A stretch of DNA of 31,725 bases, from positions 10,649-42,373 of the forward strand of contig FR902916.1 in the NCBI GenBank assembly GCA_000438155.1. The letters are read 5' to 3'. The DNA comes from Firmicutes bacterium CAG:95 (lineage in GTDB: Bacteria > Bacillota > Clostridia > Lachnospirales > Lachnospiraceae). Position 1 is the stretch's first letter. Each line of letters begins with the position of its first letter. Below are positions 1 to 6,487 of this stretch, piece after piece. The position numbers and the translations under genes are program-made. A model generated the notes under the pieces. The model saw only the letters and a program-made list of their open reading frames with translations. It ran no database searches and was not told the DNA's origin.

Positions 1-1934
1 CCTTCTGCATAGCCTGCCACTTCATAGACTCCAAAGTAATACACAAGTCCTTCTTCAGTCAGATAATAAGCTCCCGCCTTCAAGTGGTGATCCTCCAGGA
101 ATCCAGCATTTCTCGAGATATACCTAAACCCAAAGTTTCCTTCCGGGATTTCGTCTTTCTTATACCGCTCTTCAAACTTCCGGGTCACAATGGCATTTAA
201 CTCCTCTTCGGAGCTTGCCAGAATATCGTCCAGATAAAGTTCCTCTCCTGTCTCCCGGTCATAAAGCCGGAAGATCTTATATGGTATACCATGAGCTGCA
301 CCACTATGATAATCATACCCGTTCCACAAAAGCCCGATATAGCGGTCATTGTAATAAGAAAGCTCTCCCCTAAAAGTAACCGAGCTTTCGTTCCGGTACG
401 CTTCTTCATGGGGTTCTTCCTCATCAAAGCCCATTTCTGTAGCATTCTTTATCATGGAATCCGTTATTTCCTGTACCTGTGCATTTATCTCCTCATCTCC
501 CGGCATATTTCCATTCAGGGTAAAGCCTTCGACATAATATGCATACCTTGCCCTGCCGCAATTCTCACACAGCACTTCATCCGCCTCATAATAAAACTGC
601 CCGATCTGATCGATTCCCCGGTCAGCAAGAACGGCTGCATTTTCCGATTTTCCGGTCAGCCAGTTATAGGATGCAAACACGGTCTGATCCCCGGAATCCT
701 CAATAACATACAGCTCTCCATGGGAGAGCGTCAGGAGACTATTCTCTACCAGATCCAGATTCCACTTAATATATGGACTCCAGATAATCTGATATAAATA
801 CTGTCCTTCCCGTCCCTGCTCCATACTGTCATAGGTCTGATACCACATCTGATCTTCGGTCTGATGTAGATCGGTTTCCGAATTGTGTTTCATATAATAG
901 ATCCCTTCGACATCCGCACCGATCACATTGCGCTTTTCAGCAGAAAGTTCGTGTTCTTCCCCTGTGTTAAGGTTCCGGTAATACTGATGGGCTGCTCCGT
1001 CTTCGGACATATATTCACTTAAGTAATACAGAATATGCCAGCCATCATAATAATTCACGGAATAGTCTGAAGAAAGCAGTTCCGTTATTTCCTCGGTATC
1101 CGGATCATACAGAACATAATTCTGATTCTCATCCTGCAAAAGAATCTGTGAGAAGTACAGATTCTGATAAGCATAATAAAGCCAGCCTTCCATATCCAGG
1201 ATCTGAATTTCTTCATACCCTGCCGGAATGGAAACGCGTCCATCCTCCCTTGTACCGGTAATCTCTTCCCCGATCTCTCCGTTTTCCTCTAACGCGATCG
1301 TATGATATCCGGTGTTGTAGTTTTCATCATATGTCCGCAGATACATCTGATGATCCAGAATATACAAATCCGTAACATATTCATCAAACGAAAACTCCAC
1401 CTGATAAGTCTCGCCGGTAGATAAATCTACCTGATACAGAAGGCTTTCCGAACGATCCTCCCGCTCCTGATAAAAGTCATTAAAGTAGTACAGATATTCT
1501 CTATCGAGATAAAGCTTTCCGTCATCCGCGATCCCCGAATAGGTCTTTGGCATTTCATACTTCTCTCCGGTAAGTGAAAAAATCTCAAACTCCCCGGTGA
1601 TCTGATTGTAGCCGTAAACTGCTTCATTCGATGCAAAATAAATCATCTCTCCCCGGACCGCATATCTGCCGTTCAGATGATAAGGGAACCCGGCATCAAA
1701 CAATGCCTGCAGATCCCCGGTCTCGTCTTCCTGTACCGAACCTCCGGTCTCCTCCTCCGGCTGCTCATAGGTATATCCCGGATCAATTTCTTCGTCTTCT
1801 TCCTGATCCATCCCCTGCTGTTCTTCTCTCGCCGTCTTCTCCCATAGCTTCATCACCTGTCCGGCTGCCGAGCACCCGGTAAGCAAAGACAGGACAAGAA
1901 TTCCTGCTATACTGATACAAATCCGTTTTTTCAT
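1..1934 (-). CDS. Lipoprotein with DUF3298-like C-terminal region (3' end cut by window)
   Basis: An open frame of 644 codons runs from the ATG at 1934 to the window edge without a stop. The first 21 residues form a lipoprotein signal (Lys-Lys-Arg, hydrophobic core, then Leu-Thr-Gly-Cys), so it is probably anchored outside the membrane. An acidic Glu/Asp/Gln-rich linker (about residues 30-70) follows, then a long Tyr-rich region with repeated beta-strand-like segments that may be a propeller-like or DUF5050-type module. The last 150 or so visible residues resemble DUF3298/RsiV-type domains (YHSGAAHG, YDRETGEEL and LTEEGLVYYFGVYEVAGYA). Start choice: GGAAAGGG lies just upstream. Ligand and function are unknown; a role in sensing envelope stress is only suggested by the RsiV-like domain. 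The domain call is from memory of the family pattern. Confidence 0.7.
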   Translation of the reverse strand, partial: MKKRICISIAGILVLSLLTGCSAAGQVMKLWEKTAREEQQGMDQEEDEEIDPGYTYEQPEEETGGSVQEDETGDLQALFDAGFPYHLNGRYAVRGEMIYFASNEAVYGYNQITGEFEIFSLTGEKYEMPKTYSGIADDGKLYLDREYLYYFNDFYQEREDRSESLLYQVDLSTGETYQVEFSFDEYVTDLYILDHQMYLRTYDENYNTGYHTIALEENGEIGEEITGTREDGRVSIPAGYEEIQILDMEGWLYYAYQNLYFSQILLQDENQNYVLYDPDTEEITELLSSDYSVNYYDGWHILYYLSEYMSEDGAAHQYYRNLNTGEEHELSAEKRNVIGADVEGIYYMKHNSETDLHQTEDQMWYQTYDSMEQGREGQYLYQIIWSPYIKWNLDLVENSLLTLSHGELYVIEDSGDQTVFASYNWLTGKSENAAVLADRGIDQIGQFYYEADEVLCENCGRARYAYYVEGFTLNGNMPGDEEINAQVQEITDSMIKNATEMGFDEEEPHEEAYRNESSVTFRGELSYYNDRYIGLLWNGYDYHSGAAHGIPYKIFRLYDRETGEELYLDDILASSEEELNAIVTRKFEERYKKDEIPEGNFGFRYISRNAGFLEDHHLKAGAYYLTEEGLVYYFGVYEVAGYAE

Positions 1935-1979
1935 AACTTTCCCTTTCCGTACATTCCGTTTATTCCACTTAATGCTTTC

Positions 1980-2008
1980 AGTATAGCAATACTTTCCTGC
2001 CCTGTCAC
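1980..2008 (-). promoter_or_regulatory. Sigma-A type promoter of the lipoprotein gene
   Basis: On the minus strand GTGACA (2003-2008) and TATACT (1980-1985) are separated by 17 bp. Transcription would start near 1973, about 40 nt before the ATG at 1934. Confidence 0.5.
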
Positions 2009-2118
2009 TTATTATCTGTTTCTCTACTGTGATTTTCCTATGCACCAACCGTTTTTCAATACTTTTAGCCACACCTGAAAATATTGATATAAAAAATCTA
2101 AAAAAGTAAAAAAAGTAC

Positions 2119-2147
2119 TTGCTTTTATCAAAAGGTGCAGTTATAAT
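2119..2147 (+). promoter_or_regulatory. Promoter of tRNA-Pro
   Basis: TTGCTT (2119-2124) and a perfect TATAAT (2142-2147) are spaced by 17 bp, directly upstream of the tRNA at 2161. This gives the tRNA its own transcription unit. Confidence 0.75.
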
Positions 2148-2160
2148 ATAACTTGCGTTT

Positions 2161-2233
2161 CGGGGTGTGGCTCAGGTGGTAGAGCGCTACTTTAGGGAAG
2201 TAGAGGCCGCAAGTTCAAGTCTTGTCACTCCGA
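2161..2233 (+). tRNA. tRNA-Pro, anticodon AGG
   Basis: All arms fold. The acceptor stem pairs CGGGGTG with CACTCCG (one G-T). The D-stem is GCTC/GAGC, the anticodon stem CTACT/AGTAG and the T-stem GCAAG/CTTGT with loop TTCAAGT. The seven-base anticodon loop is TTAGGGA, giving AGG at 2194-2196 with T33 and G37. The C1-G72 pair, discriminator A73 and G37 are proline identity features, so the isotype call is firm. CCA is not encoded (TG follows A73). An A34 anticodon is unusual in bacteria outside tRNA-Arg(ACG); see findings. Promoter and terminator are adjacent, so it is a single-gene unit. Confidence 0.93.
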
Positions 2234-2238
2234 TGTTT

Positions 2239-2273
2239 AAAAGAGCAGAATTCCAACGAATTCTGCTCTTTTT
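2239..2273. terminator. Bidirectional intrinsic terminator (tRNA-Pro / pepD)
   Basis: AAAAGAGCAGAATTC and its reverse complement flank a CAAC loop (2254-2257), giving a stem of about 15 bp with T-tracts on both strands. It ends the tRNA unit on plus and lies just past the pepD stop (2309) on minus. Confidence 0.88.
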
Positions 2274-2308
2274 ACATTTACATCTTGAAAAGAATCCTCC
2301 CAACTCTC

Positions 2309-3802
2309 TTACAGACTTTCCAACACCTTCAATAAAAATTTCCAGACTCTCTGTACGGAAGGAATACTCAGAGTTTCTCTCGTGGTATGGATGTCCTGCA
2401 TATCCGGACCGATGGAAACGCAGTCAAGCCCCGGAATCTTACTCTGGAAAATTCCGCATTCCAATCCCGCATGAATGGCCTCAATCTGTGGCTTTACACC
2501 ATACATTTCTTCATAAATGGCAACCATCTTTTCACGGAGCGGTGAATCCGGATCATAATCCCAGCCCGGATAATCTCCACGAATTCCTACTGTCGCATCA
2601 CACAAAGCAGCAAGGCTCTTAAGCTGGTTAATCAGAGCTTCCTTCGCTGCTGCATTGGAGCTGCGGACAGATGTGCTGACCATGCCCTCTACTGCACTTA
2701 CATTCAGGATTCCCGGATTTAAGGAGGTCTCGACAAGTCCCTTCATCTTCACACTGTTTGCAATAACACCATGCGGAATCACATTCAGCAGGTGAATCCA
2801 CTGCCTGGAATCATTCTGACTGCAGACCATCCATGGCTTCGTATTCATTTTCTTCTCTTCTGTCCCTGTGCAGACATGCACAGCCGTATTTTCCCCGCAA
2901 ATCTGCAGATTGCAGTTAAGTCCGTCTTCTTTTCCGGCAAATTCTGCCTTTAAACCACAAAACTGCTCTTCCATAAATGCAGCGATGTCTTCCGTCCATT
3001 CGGTCACAACAATTTCTGCACAAACCTCATTCGGAATTGCATTATCTGCGGTTCCGCCATTTACCTCTTTTAAATAAATAGGCGTCTTCTCCTGTAAGGC
3101 GGCAAGCAGTCTTCCCATGAGACAGATAGCATTGCCACGCTCCTTATTGATCTCCTGTCCGGAATGTCCTCCCTGAAGTCCGGAGATTTTAAGTTTACAT
3201 AACATTCCATTTACCTGTTCGGTTTCTGTCTTTTTCCGGATGTCAATCCTGGCTCCGCCTGCGCATCCCACGATAAACATCTTTTCCTCTTCCTGATCGA
3301 GGTTAATCATCCGTTTTGCAGTGAGATCATCTACCGTAAGTCCTGCCGCGCCTTCCATACCGACTTCCTCATCTACAGTAAGAATCAGTTCGATTTTCGG
3401 ATGACGGTATTCTTCCCCTGCAAGAAGTGCGAGCCCGAATGCAACCGCAATCCCGTCATCTCCTCCAAGGCTTGTTCCTTTCGCAGACAAACGGTCTCCC
3501 AGAATTTCAAGCTGCAAACCGTCCTTCGTCATATCTAAGGTACAATCCGCGTCCTTCACAGCCACCATGTCCATGTGTCCCTGCAAAAGAACCGACGCAT
3601 GATCTTCGTACCCCTTCGACGCTTCCTTGATCATGATAATATTATTCAATTCATCCTGTCTGCAATACAAACCATGTTCATCGGCAAATGCTTTCAGATA
3701 ATCACTGATCTGTCCGGTATTGCCGGATCCATGTGGAATCTTACAAATTTCTTCAAAATAGTAAAATACATTCTGTGGTTCCAGATTTTCAAGTATACGC
3801 AT
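2309..3802 (-). CDS. pepD: Aminoacyl-histidine dipeptidase (peptidase M20, PepD/carnosinase-like)
   Basis: This 497-aa protein has the full M20C pattern. HMDMV is at 76-80 (metal His and Asp), GGDDG at 113-117 (bridging Asp) and DEEVGMEGA at 144-152 (catalytic and metal Glu). A lid/dimerisation region fills the middle, and a late His lies in EAIHAGLECG. Family members are cytosolic zinc enzymes cleaving Xaa-His and other dipeptides, feeding amino acid supply. The length (about 480-500) is normal. The start at 3802 is preceded by AGAAAGGA with good spacing. It appears monocistronic: the upstream rplT operon has its own terminator, and a terminator-like hairpin (3835-3857) lies only about 33 nt before the start, hinting at attenuation. 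Confidence 0.93.
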   Translation of the reverse strand: MRILENLEPQNVFYYFEEICKIPHGSGNTGQISDYLKAFADEHGLYCRQDELNNIIMIKEASKGYEDHASVLLQGHMDMVAVKDADCTLDMTKDGLQLEILGDRLSAKGTSLGGDDGIAVAFGLALLAGEEYRHPKIELILTVDEEVGMEGAAGLTVDDLTAKRMINLDQEEEKMFIVGCAGGARIDIRKKTETEQVNGMLCKLKISGLQGGHSGQEINKERGNAICLMGRLLAALQEKTPIYLKEVNGGTADNAIPNEVCAEIVVTEWTEDIAAFMEEQFCGLKAEFAGKEDGLNCNLQICGENTAVHVCTGTEEKKMNTKPWMVCSQNDSRQWIHLLNVIPHGVIANSVKMKGLVETSLNPGILNVSAVEGMVSTSVRSSNAAAKEALINQLKSLAALCDATVGIRGDYPGWDYDPDSPLREKMVAIYEEMYGVKPQIEAIHAGLECGIFQSKIPGLDCVSIGPDMQDIHTTRETLSIPSVQRVWKFLLKVLESL

Positions 3803-3832
3803 CCCTGATTTCCTTTCTGCTTGTCCCTCTCA

Positions 3833-3876
3833 CCAAAAAATGATCCGGTGGATCATTTTCTCATATACATAGCAAC
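3833..3876 (-). repeat. 44-nt dispersed hairpin element, copy 1
   Basis: Read on the minus strand it starts GTTGCTATGTATATGAG and continues into AATGATCC-ACC-GGATCATT plus a T-run (hairpin 3835-3857). A second copy at 20634-20677 differs mainly by transitions, several of them preserving base pairs. Shorter cores occur at 6041-6057 and 22002-22016. The hairpin with its T-run looks like an intrinsic terminator placed in the pepD leader. Confidence 0.6.
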
Positions 3877-3918
3877 TAAATTCATACTCCGTTTATGACT
3901 CCCATTCACTAAGTATTC
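3874..3918. repeat. Diverged copy of the ~43-nt repeat clustered at 8837-8997
   Basis: The plus-strand stretch beginning ACTAAATTCATACTCCG and ending TTCACTAAGTATTC aligns by eye along its length, with several mismatches, to the middle unit at 8897-8940. It also shares the 14-mer TTCACTAAGTATTC with the region near 8869-8882. It lies between the rplT terminator and the pepD leader hairpin. Confidence 0.45.
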
Positions 3919-3933
3919 CTGACTGGTTTATAG

Positions 3934-3964
3934 AAAAAATCCCCGCAGTCAAAGGCTACGGGGA
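3934..3964 (-). terminator. Terminator of the infC-rpmI-rplT operon
   Basis: On the minus strand TCCCCGTAG pairs with CTGCGGGGA (9 bp, one wobble) around a 7-nt loop, followed by six T. It begins about 10 nt after the rplT stop. Confidence 0.9.
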
Positions 3965-3974
3965 ATCATCTTTA

Positions 3975-4331
3975 TTATGCAAGTTTGCTCTTTGCAAGTT
4001 CTGCTAAAGACTTGAAGCCTTCTGCATCATTTACAGCCATTTCAGCAAGCATCTTTCTGTTGATATCAACTTCTGCAAGCTTTAACCCATACATAAATTT
4101 GCTGTAGGATAAGCCATTCAGTCTTGCAGCAGCATTGATACGTGCAATCCAGAGCTGTCTGAACTGACGTTTCTTTTCTTTACGTCCTGCATAAGAGGAA
4201 GTTAATGCTCTCATTACAGACTGTTTTGCCACTCTATACTGTTTGCTTCTGGCTCCTCTGTAGCCTTTTGCAAGCTTTAATACTCTGTTATGTTTTTTCT
4301 TGGCATTTACGCCACCTTTAATTCTTGCCAT
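3975..4331 (-). CDS. rplT: 50S ribosomal protein L20
   Basis: This 118-aa, strongly basic protein has the L20 signature: an N-terminal MARIKGGVNAKKKHNRVLKLAKGY-type arm and a globular half with LWIARINAAARLNGLSYSKF. It is an early assembly protein binding 23S rRNA, and in several bacteria it represses its own operon. The start at 4331 has AGGAGGATATGAACA upstream. It is third in infC-rpmI-rplT and is followed by a strong terminator. Confidence 0.98.
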   Translation of the reverse strand: MARIKGGVNAKKKHNRVLKLAKGYRGARSKQYRVAKQSVMRALTSSYAGRKEKKRQFRQLWIARINAAARLNGLSYSKFMYGLKLAEVDINRKMLAEMAVNDAEGFKSLAELAKSKLA

Positions 4332-4364
4332 TGTTCATATCCTCCTAACGACTATAGTGTTTTA

Positions 4365-4562
4365 TTACAGATAAGGTAAAATCTTCTTCATATTCTTAAC
4401 ATTTGTTGCATCTGTAATAGCCGGCTGTCTAAGAGTTCTCTTTCTCTTAGTAGTCTTCTTGGTTAAGATATGTTGCTTGTAGGCTTTACTTCTCTTTAAC
4501 TTGCCTGTTCCTGTAACTTTAAAACGCTTTGCAGCAGATTTGCTGGTTTTCATTTTTGGCAT
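4365..4562 (-). CDS. rpmI: 50S ribosomal protein L35
   Basis: This 65-aa basic protein begins PKMKTSKSAAKRFKVTGTGK, the standard L35 start, and ends in the usual KKILPYL. The ribosome binding site is AGGAGGAAATCAGTT before the ATG. It lies between infC (about 45-bp gap) and rplT (33-bp gap), the conserved operon order in bacteria. Confidence 0.98.
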   Translation of the reverse strand: MPKMKTSKSAAKRFKVTGTGKLKRSKAYKQHILTKKTTKRKRTLRQPAITDATNVKNMKKILPYL

Positions 4563-4607
4563 AACTGATTTCCTCCTGTATACAATAATTATCTATTTTA
4601 ACTGAAA

Positions 4608-5114
4608 CTAACGTTTCTCAGTTAAAAACATGGTCATGCTTCTTCCTTCAACCTTCGGTGCCTTTTCTACGACACACACATCCGAAAGAGCCTCTGCAAA
4701 ATCATCTAAGATATGCTTGCTGCTTGCCATATGAGCCATTTCACGTCCACGGAAACGTAAGGTCACCTTCACGCGGTCTCCCTTGGTTAAAAACTTCTTT
4801 GCAGCATTAATCTTCGTATTTAAATCATTCGTATCGATATTGGGGGATAAGCGGATTTCTTTAATCTCGATTACCTTCTGCTTCTTTCTGGCTTCTTTTT
4901 CCTTGCGCGCCAGTTCGTAACGATACTTTCCGTAATCCACAATCTTACACACCGGTGGTTTTGCTGTCGGCGCGATCTTCACAAGATCGACCCCTGCTTC
5001 CTCTGCGAGCTGTAAAGCTTCTTTGGAAGACATGATTCCAAGCTGCTCTCCGTTTTCACCGATCACACGTACTTCTTTGTCTCTAATCTGGTCGTTAATA
5101 AATAATTCGCTAAT
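4608..5114 (-). CDS. infC: Translation initiation factor IF-3 (non-canonical ATT start)
   Basis: About 169 codons encode both IF-3 domains: an N-terminal domain from ISELFINDQIRDKEVRVIG and a C-terminal domain with LRFRGREMAH and VEKAPKVEGRSMTM. IF-3 checks start codons and keeps subunits apart. No ATG, GTG or TTG fits the family N-terminus. Two ATT codons (5117 and 5114) follow AGGGAGGGT, and the second has 8-nt spacing, so I place the start there. An AUU start is the known means by which IF-3 limits its own synthesis. The longer frame back to an ATG at 5168 runs through the leader terminator and is rejected. Confidence 0.93.
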   Translation of the reverse strand: MSELFINDQIRDKEVRVIGENGEQLGIMSSKEALQLAEEAGVDLVKIAPTAKPPVCKIVDYGKYRYELARKEKEARKKQKVIEIKEIRLSPNIDTNDLNTKINAAKKFLTKGDRVKVTLRFRGREMAHMASSKHILDDFAEALSDVCVVEKAPKVEGRSMTMFLTEKR

Positions 5115-5138
5115 AATTTTACCCTCCCTAATAAGAAT

Positions 5139-5166
5139 AAAAAAAGTGGACAGCATAGCTATCCAC
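5139..5166 (-). terminator. Leader attenuator of infC operon
   Basis: GTGGATAGC pairs with GCTGTCCAC around a TAT loop (9 bp), then seven T, only about 25 nt upstream of the infC start. A TATCCAC segment upstream in the same leader (complement of 5254-5260) can pair with the 5' arm GTGGATA and would act as an antiterminator. The layout is that of an L20- or IF3-type leader controlled by premature termination. Confidence 0.8.
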
Positions 5167-5287
5167 AATACTCACATCTTTCCTCTGCGCCCGTTTTCTA
5201 AAGGGCATATGGAAAATATAAACACCTGCCAGCACAATTACCGCAGGGTGAGAGTGGATACTCTGCTTTGTTTTCACATGCTTATAT

Positions 5288-5316
5288 AGATTAACACCCC
5301 ACTTACCGGATGTCAA
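5288..5316 (-). promoter_or_regulatory. Promoter of infC-rpmI-rplT
   Basis: A perfect TTGACA (complement of 5311-5316) is 17 bp upstream of TAATCT (5288-5293). The predicted leader is about 165 nt long and contains the attenuator. Confidence 0.6.
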
Positions 5317-5356
5317 TACCATTTTTCAAACTTTTCAAGAAACTTTTTATAGTTTC

Positions 5357-5971
5357 CTACTCTTTTACCAGACGGATTTCGCCTTCAGATATTTCAAAGT
5401 CTGCCAAAAGCTCATCATCAGAAAGCTGATTATAGGTAATAATATGCGTATCCCTCGCCTGAATAATATAGGCAAGCTGCTGGACTCTCTTATTATCAAC
5501 CTCAAAGCTGCTCCGGATCTTATACCCCGGAACACCTTCCATGTCATTTCGTGAAAATTCTTCAATCGTAATATCTACGTTCTCGCCCTGTTTTGCATAA
5601 GCATCCTCTAATTCCTTTTCAAAGGAGTCAGATGTCAGATTGTCGGGTACTGCACCGTCTCCGGTTCCTTCAAGCACTGTATAATAAATATTGGAAGAAT
5701 CCAACGGACTCAAGGAATGTACATACATCCCCGGAACAGTGGAGGATTCCACGTACCCGGCCGGAATCAGAATTGCACAGCAGGCAATCGCATCCTTCCC
5801 ATTATCCTCAATCTGCTTTAATTCAAAGTTCTCTACTACTATGTACTGATCTTCACGAACCTCGGGATTCTGAATCCCCGCAACTGTAATGACTTCCTTT
5901 TCACAACCGGTAAAACAACAGGCCAGCATTATGATACTTCCTATCATCGTTACTTTCTTTGTAAAATGCAT
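5357..5971 (-). CDS. Small putative lipoprotein, unknown function
   Basis: This 204-aa protein has a signal segment (KKVTMIGSIIMLACCFTGC) with a lipobox Cys at 23, so it is probably an extracytoplasmic lipoprotein. The mature part is acidic and predicted alpha/beta, with phrases such as GYKIRSSFEVDNKRVQQLAYIIQARDTHIITYNQ. That pattern resembles PsbP/LpqN-like lipoproteins that handle or sense small ligands, but I cannot assign a family. RBS GAGGAAATCAAAGA precedes the ATG. It runs with its neighbours on the minus strand but has a strong hairpin upstream (6061-6096), so it is probably its own unit. Only a weak GAAACT/AGTTTC hairpin follows the stop. Confidence 0.7.
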   Translation of the reverse strand: MHFTKKVTMIGSIIMLACCFTGCEKEVITVAGIQNPEVREDQYIVVENFELKQIEDNGKDAIACCAILIPAGYVESSTVPGMYVHSLSPLDSSNIYYTVLEGTGDGAVPDNLTSDSFEKELEDAYAKQGENVDITIEEFSRNDMEGVPGYKIRSSFEVDNKRVQQLAYIIQARDTHIITYNQLSDDELLADFEISEGEIRLVKE

Positions 5972-6040
5972 TCTTTGATTTCCTCAAATCTTTCCCTGAC
6001 AGCTCTCTTTCAGCGAAACGTTCTGTCATTGTTATGTTCA

Positions 6041-6057
6041 CTCATATGCATGGCAAC
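6041..6057 (-). repeat. Core of dispersed element, copy 2
   Basis: Minus-strand GTTGCCATGCATATGAG is identical to the first 17 nt of the copy at 20634-20677. It directly follows the terminator hairpin at 6061-6096 (in minus orientation); the hairpin half of the element is not recognisable here. Confidence 0.55.
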
Positions 6058-6060
6058 AGA

Positions 6061-6096
6061 AACTCCGGGGCGGTTTAAACCGCCCTCGGAGTTTTT
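6061..6096. terminator. Palindromic terminator downstream of the DUF1540 gene
   Basis: ACTCCG plus GGGCGGTTT pairs with AAACCGCCC plus CGGAGT, interrupted only by a bulged T at 6086, giving about 15 bp. The plus-strand side ends in five T and the minus side in TTTCTGTT. It follows the DUF1540 stop at 6098, so it most likely ends that transcript despite the weaker U-run. Confidence 0.7.
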
Positions 6097-6097
6097 C

Positions 6098-6412
6098 TTA
6101 CTTTCCGTCAAATGTTGCACATGCCGTTTCCTTGCAATCACATGCTCCACAGCCACGAATATCAACACGGGATGCTGTACACTTATAATTTTCATTATAC
6201 ATGCATTTTGCAGCTTCGCAATCAATACTGATATACTCGCTTGGATGTTCTACTGCACTTTTAAAGCTGTCACCCTTCTTTTCGGTAAAGCTTTCACAAC
6301 AGGTTTCTGCCGAACAGGATGCATGCTTACCGCCTACCATGATGTCCCCCTTGGAACAACGTTCATTTGCGTTGTAAGAACAGTTCTGTACTGCACATTT
6401 TAATTCTGCCAT
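6098..6412 (-). CDS. Double DUF1540 cysteine-rich protein
   Basis: This 104-aa protein contains two copies of the same Cys pattern. The first is LKCAVQNCSYNANERC...CCESF (about 4-42) and the second IDCEAAKCMYNENYKC...ACATF (about 60-101). Such Cys spacing is typical of DUF1540, small probable metal-binding proteins common in Clostridia whose function is not known. The start at 6412 is set by AAAGGAGGTAATAGT; the longer frame to 6472 lacks an RBS and its extension is unlike the family. It is downstream of thrS (75-bp gap), with only a weak A/T hairpin between, so some readthrough is possible. Confidence 0.88.
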   Translation of the reverse strand: MAELKCAVQNCSYNANERCSKGDIMVGGKHASCSAETCCESFTEKKGDSFKSAVEHPSEYISIDCEAAKCMYNENYKCTASRVDIRGCGACDCKETACATFDGK

Positions 6413-6487
6413 ACTATTACCTCCTTTACGCTGTACGGCAATAGTATGTGCGAATGCTGAATTTTTATTCAAATAATAATTTTATTA

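Noticed and set aside
2167..2622. 151-aa plus-strand frame over the tRNA and pepD end
   Set aside because: It begins inside the tRNA and lies antisense to pepD; no ribosome binding site or family pattern.
5115..5168. N-terminal extension of infC to an ATG at 5168
   Set aside because: It runs through the leader terminator and T-run; family alignment starts at the ATT codons behind AGGGAGG.
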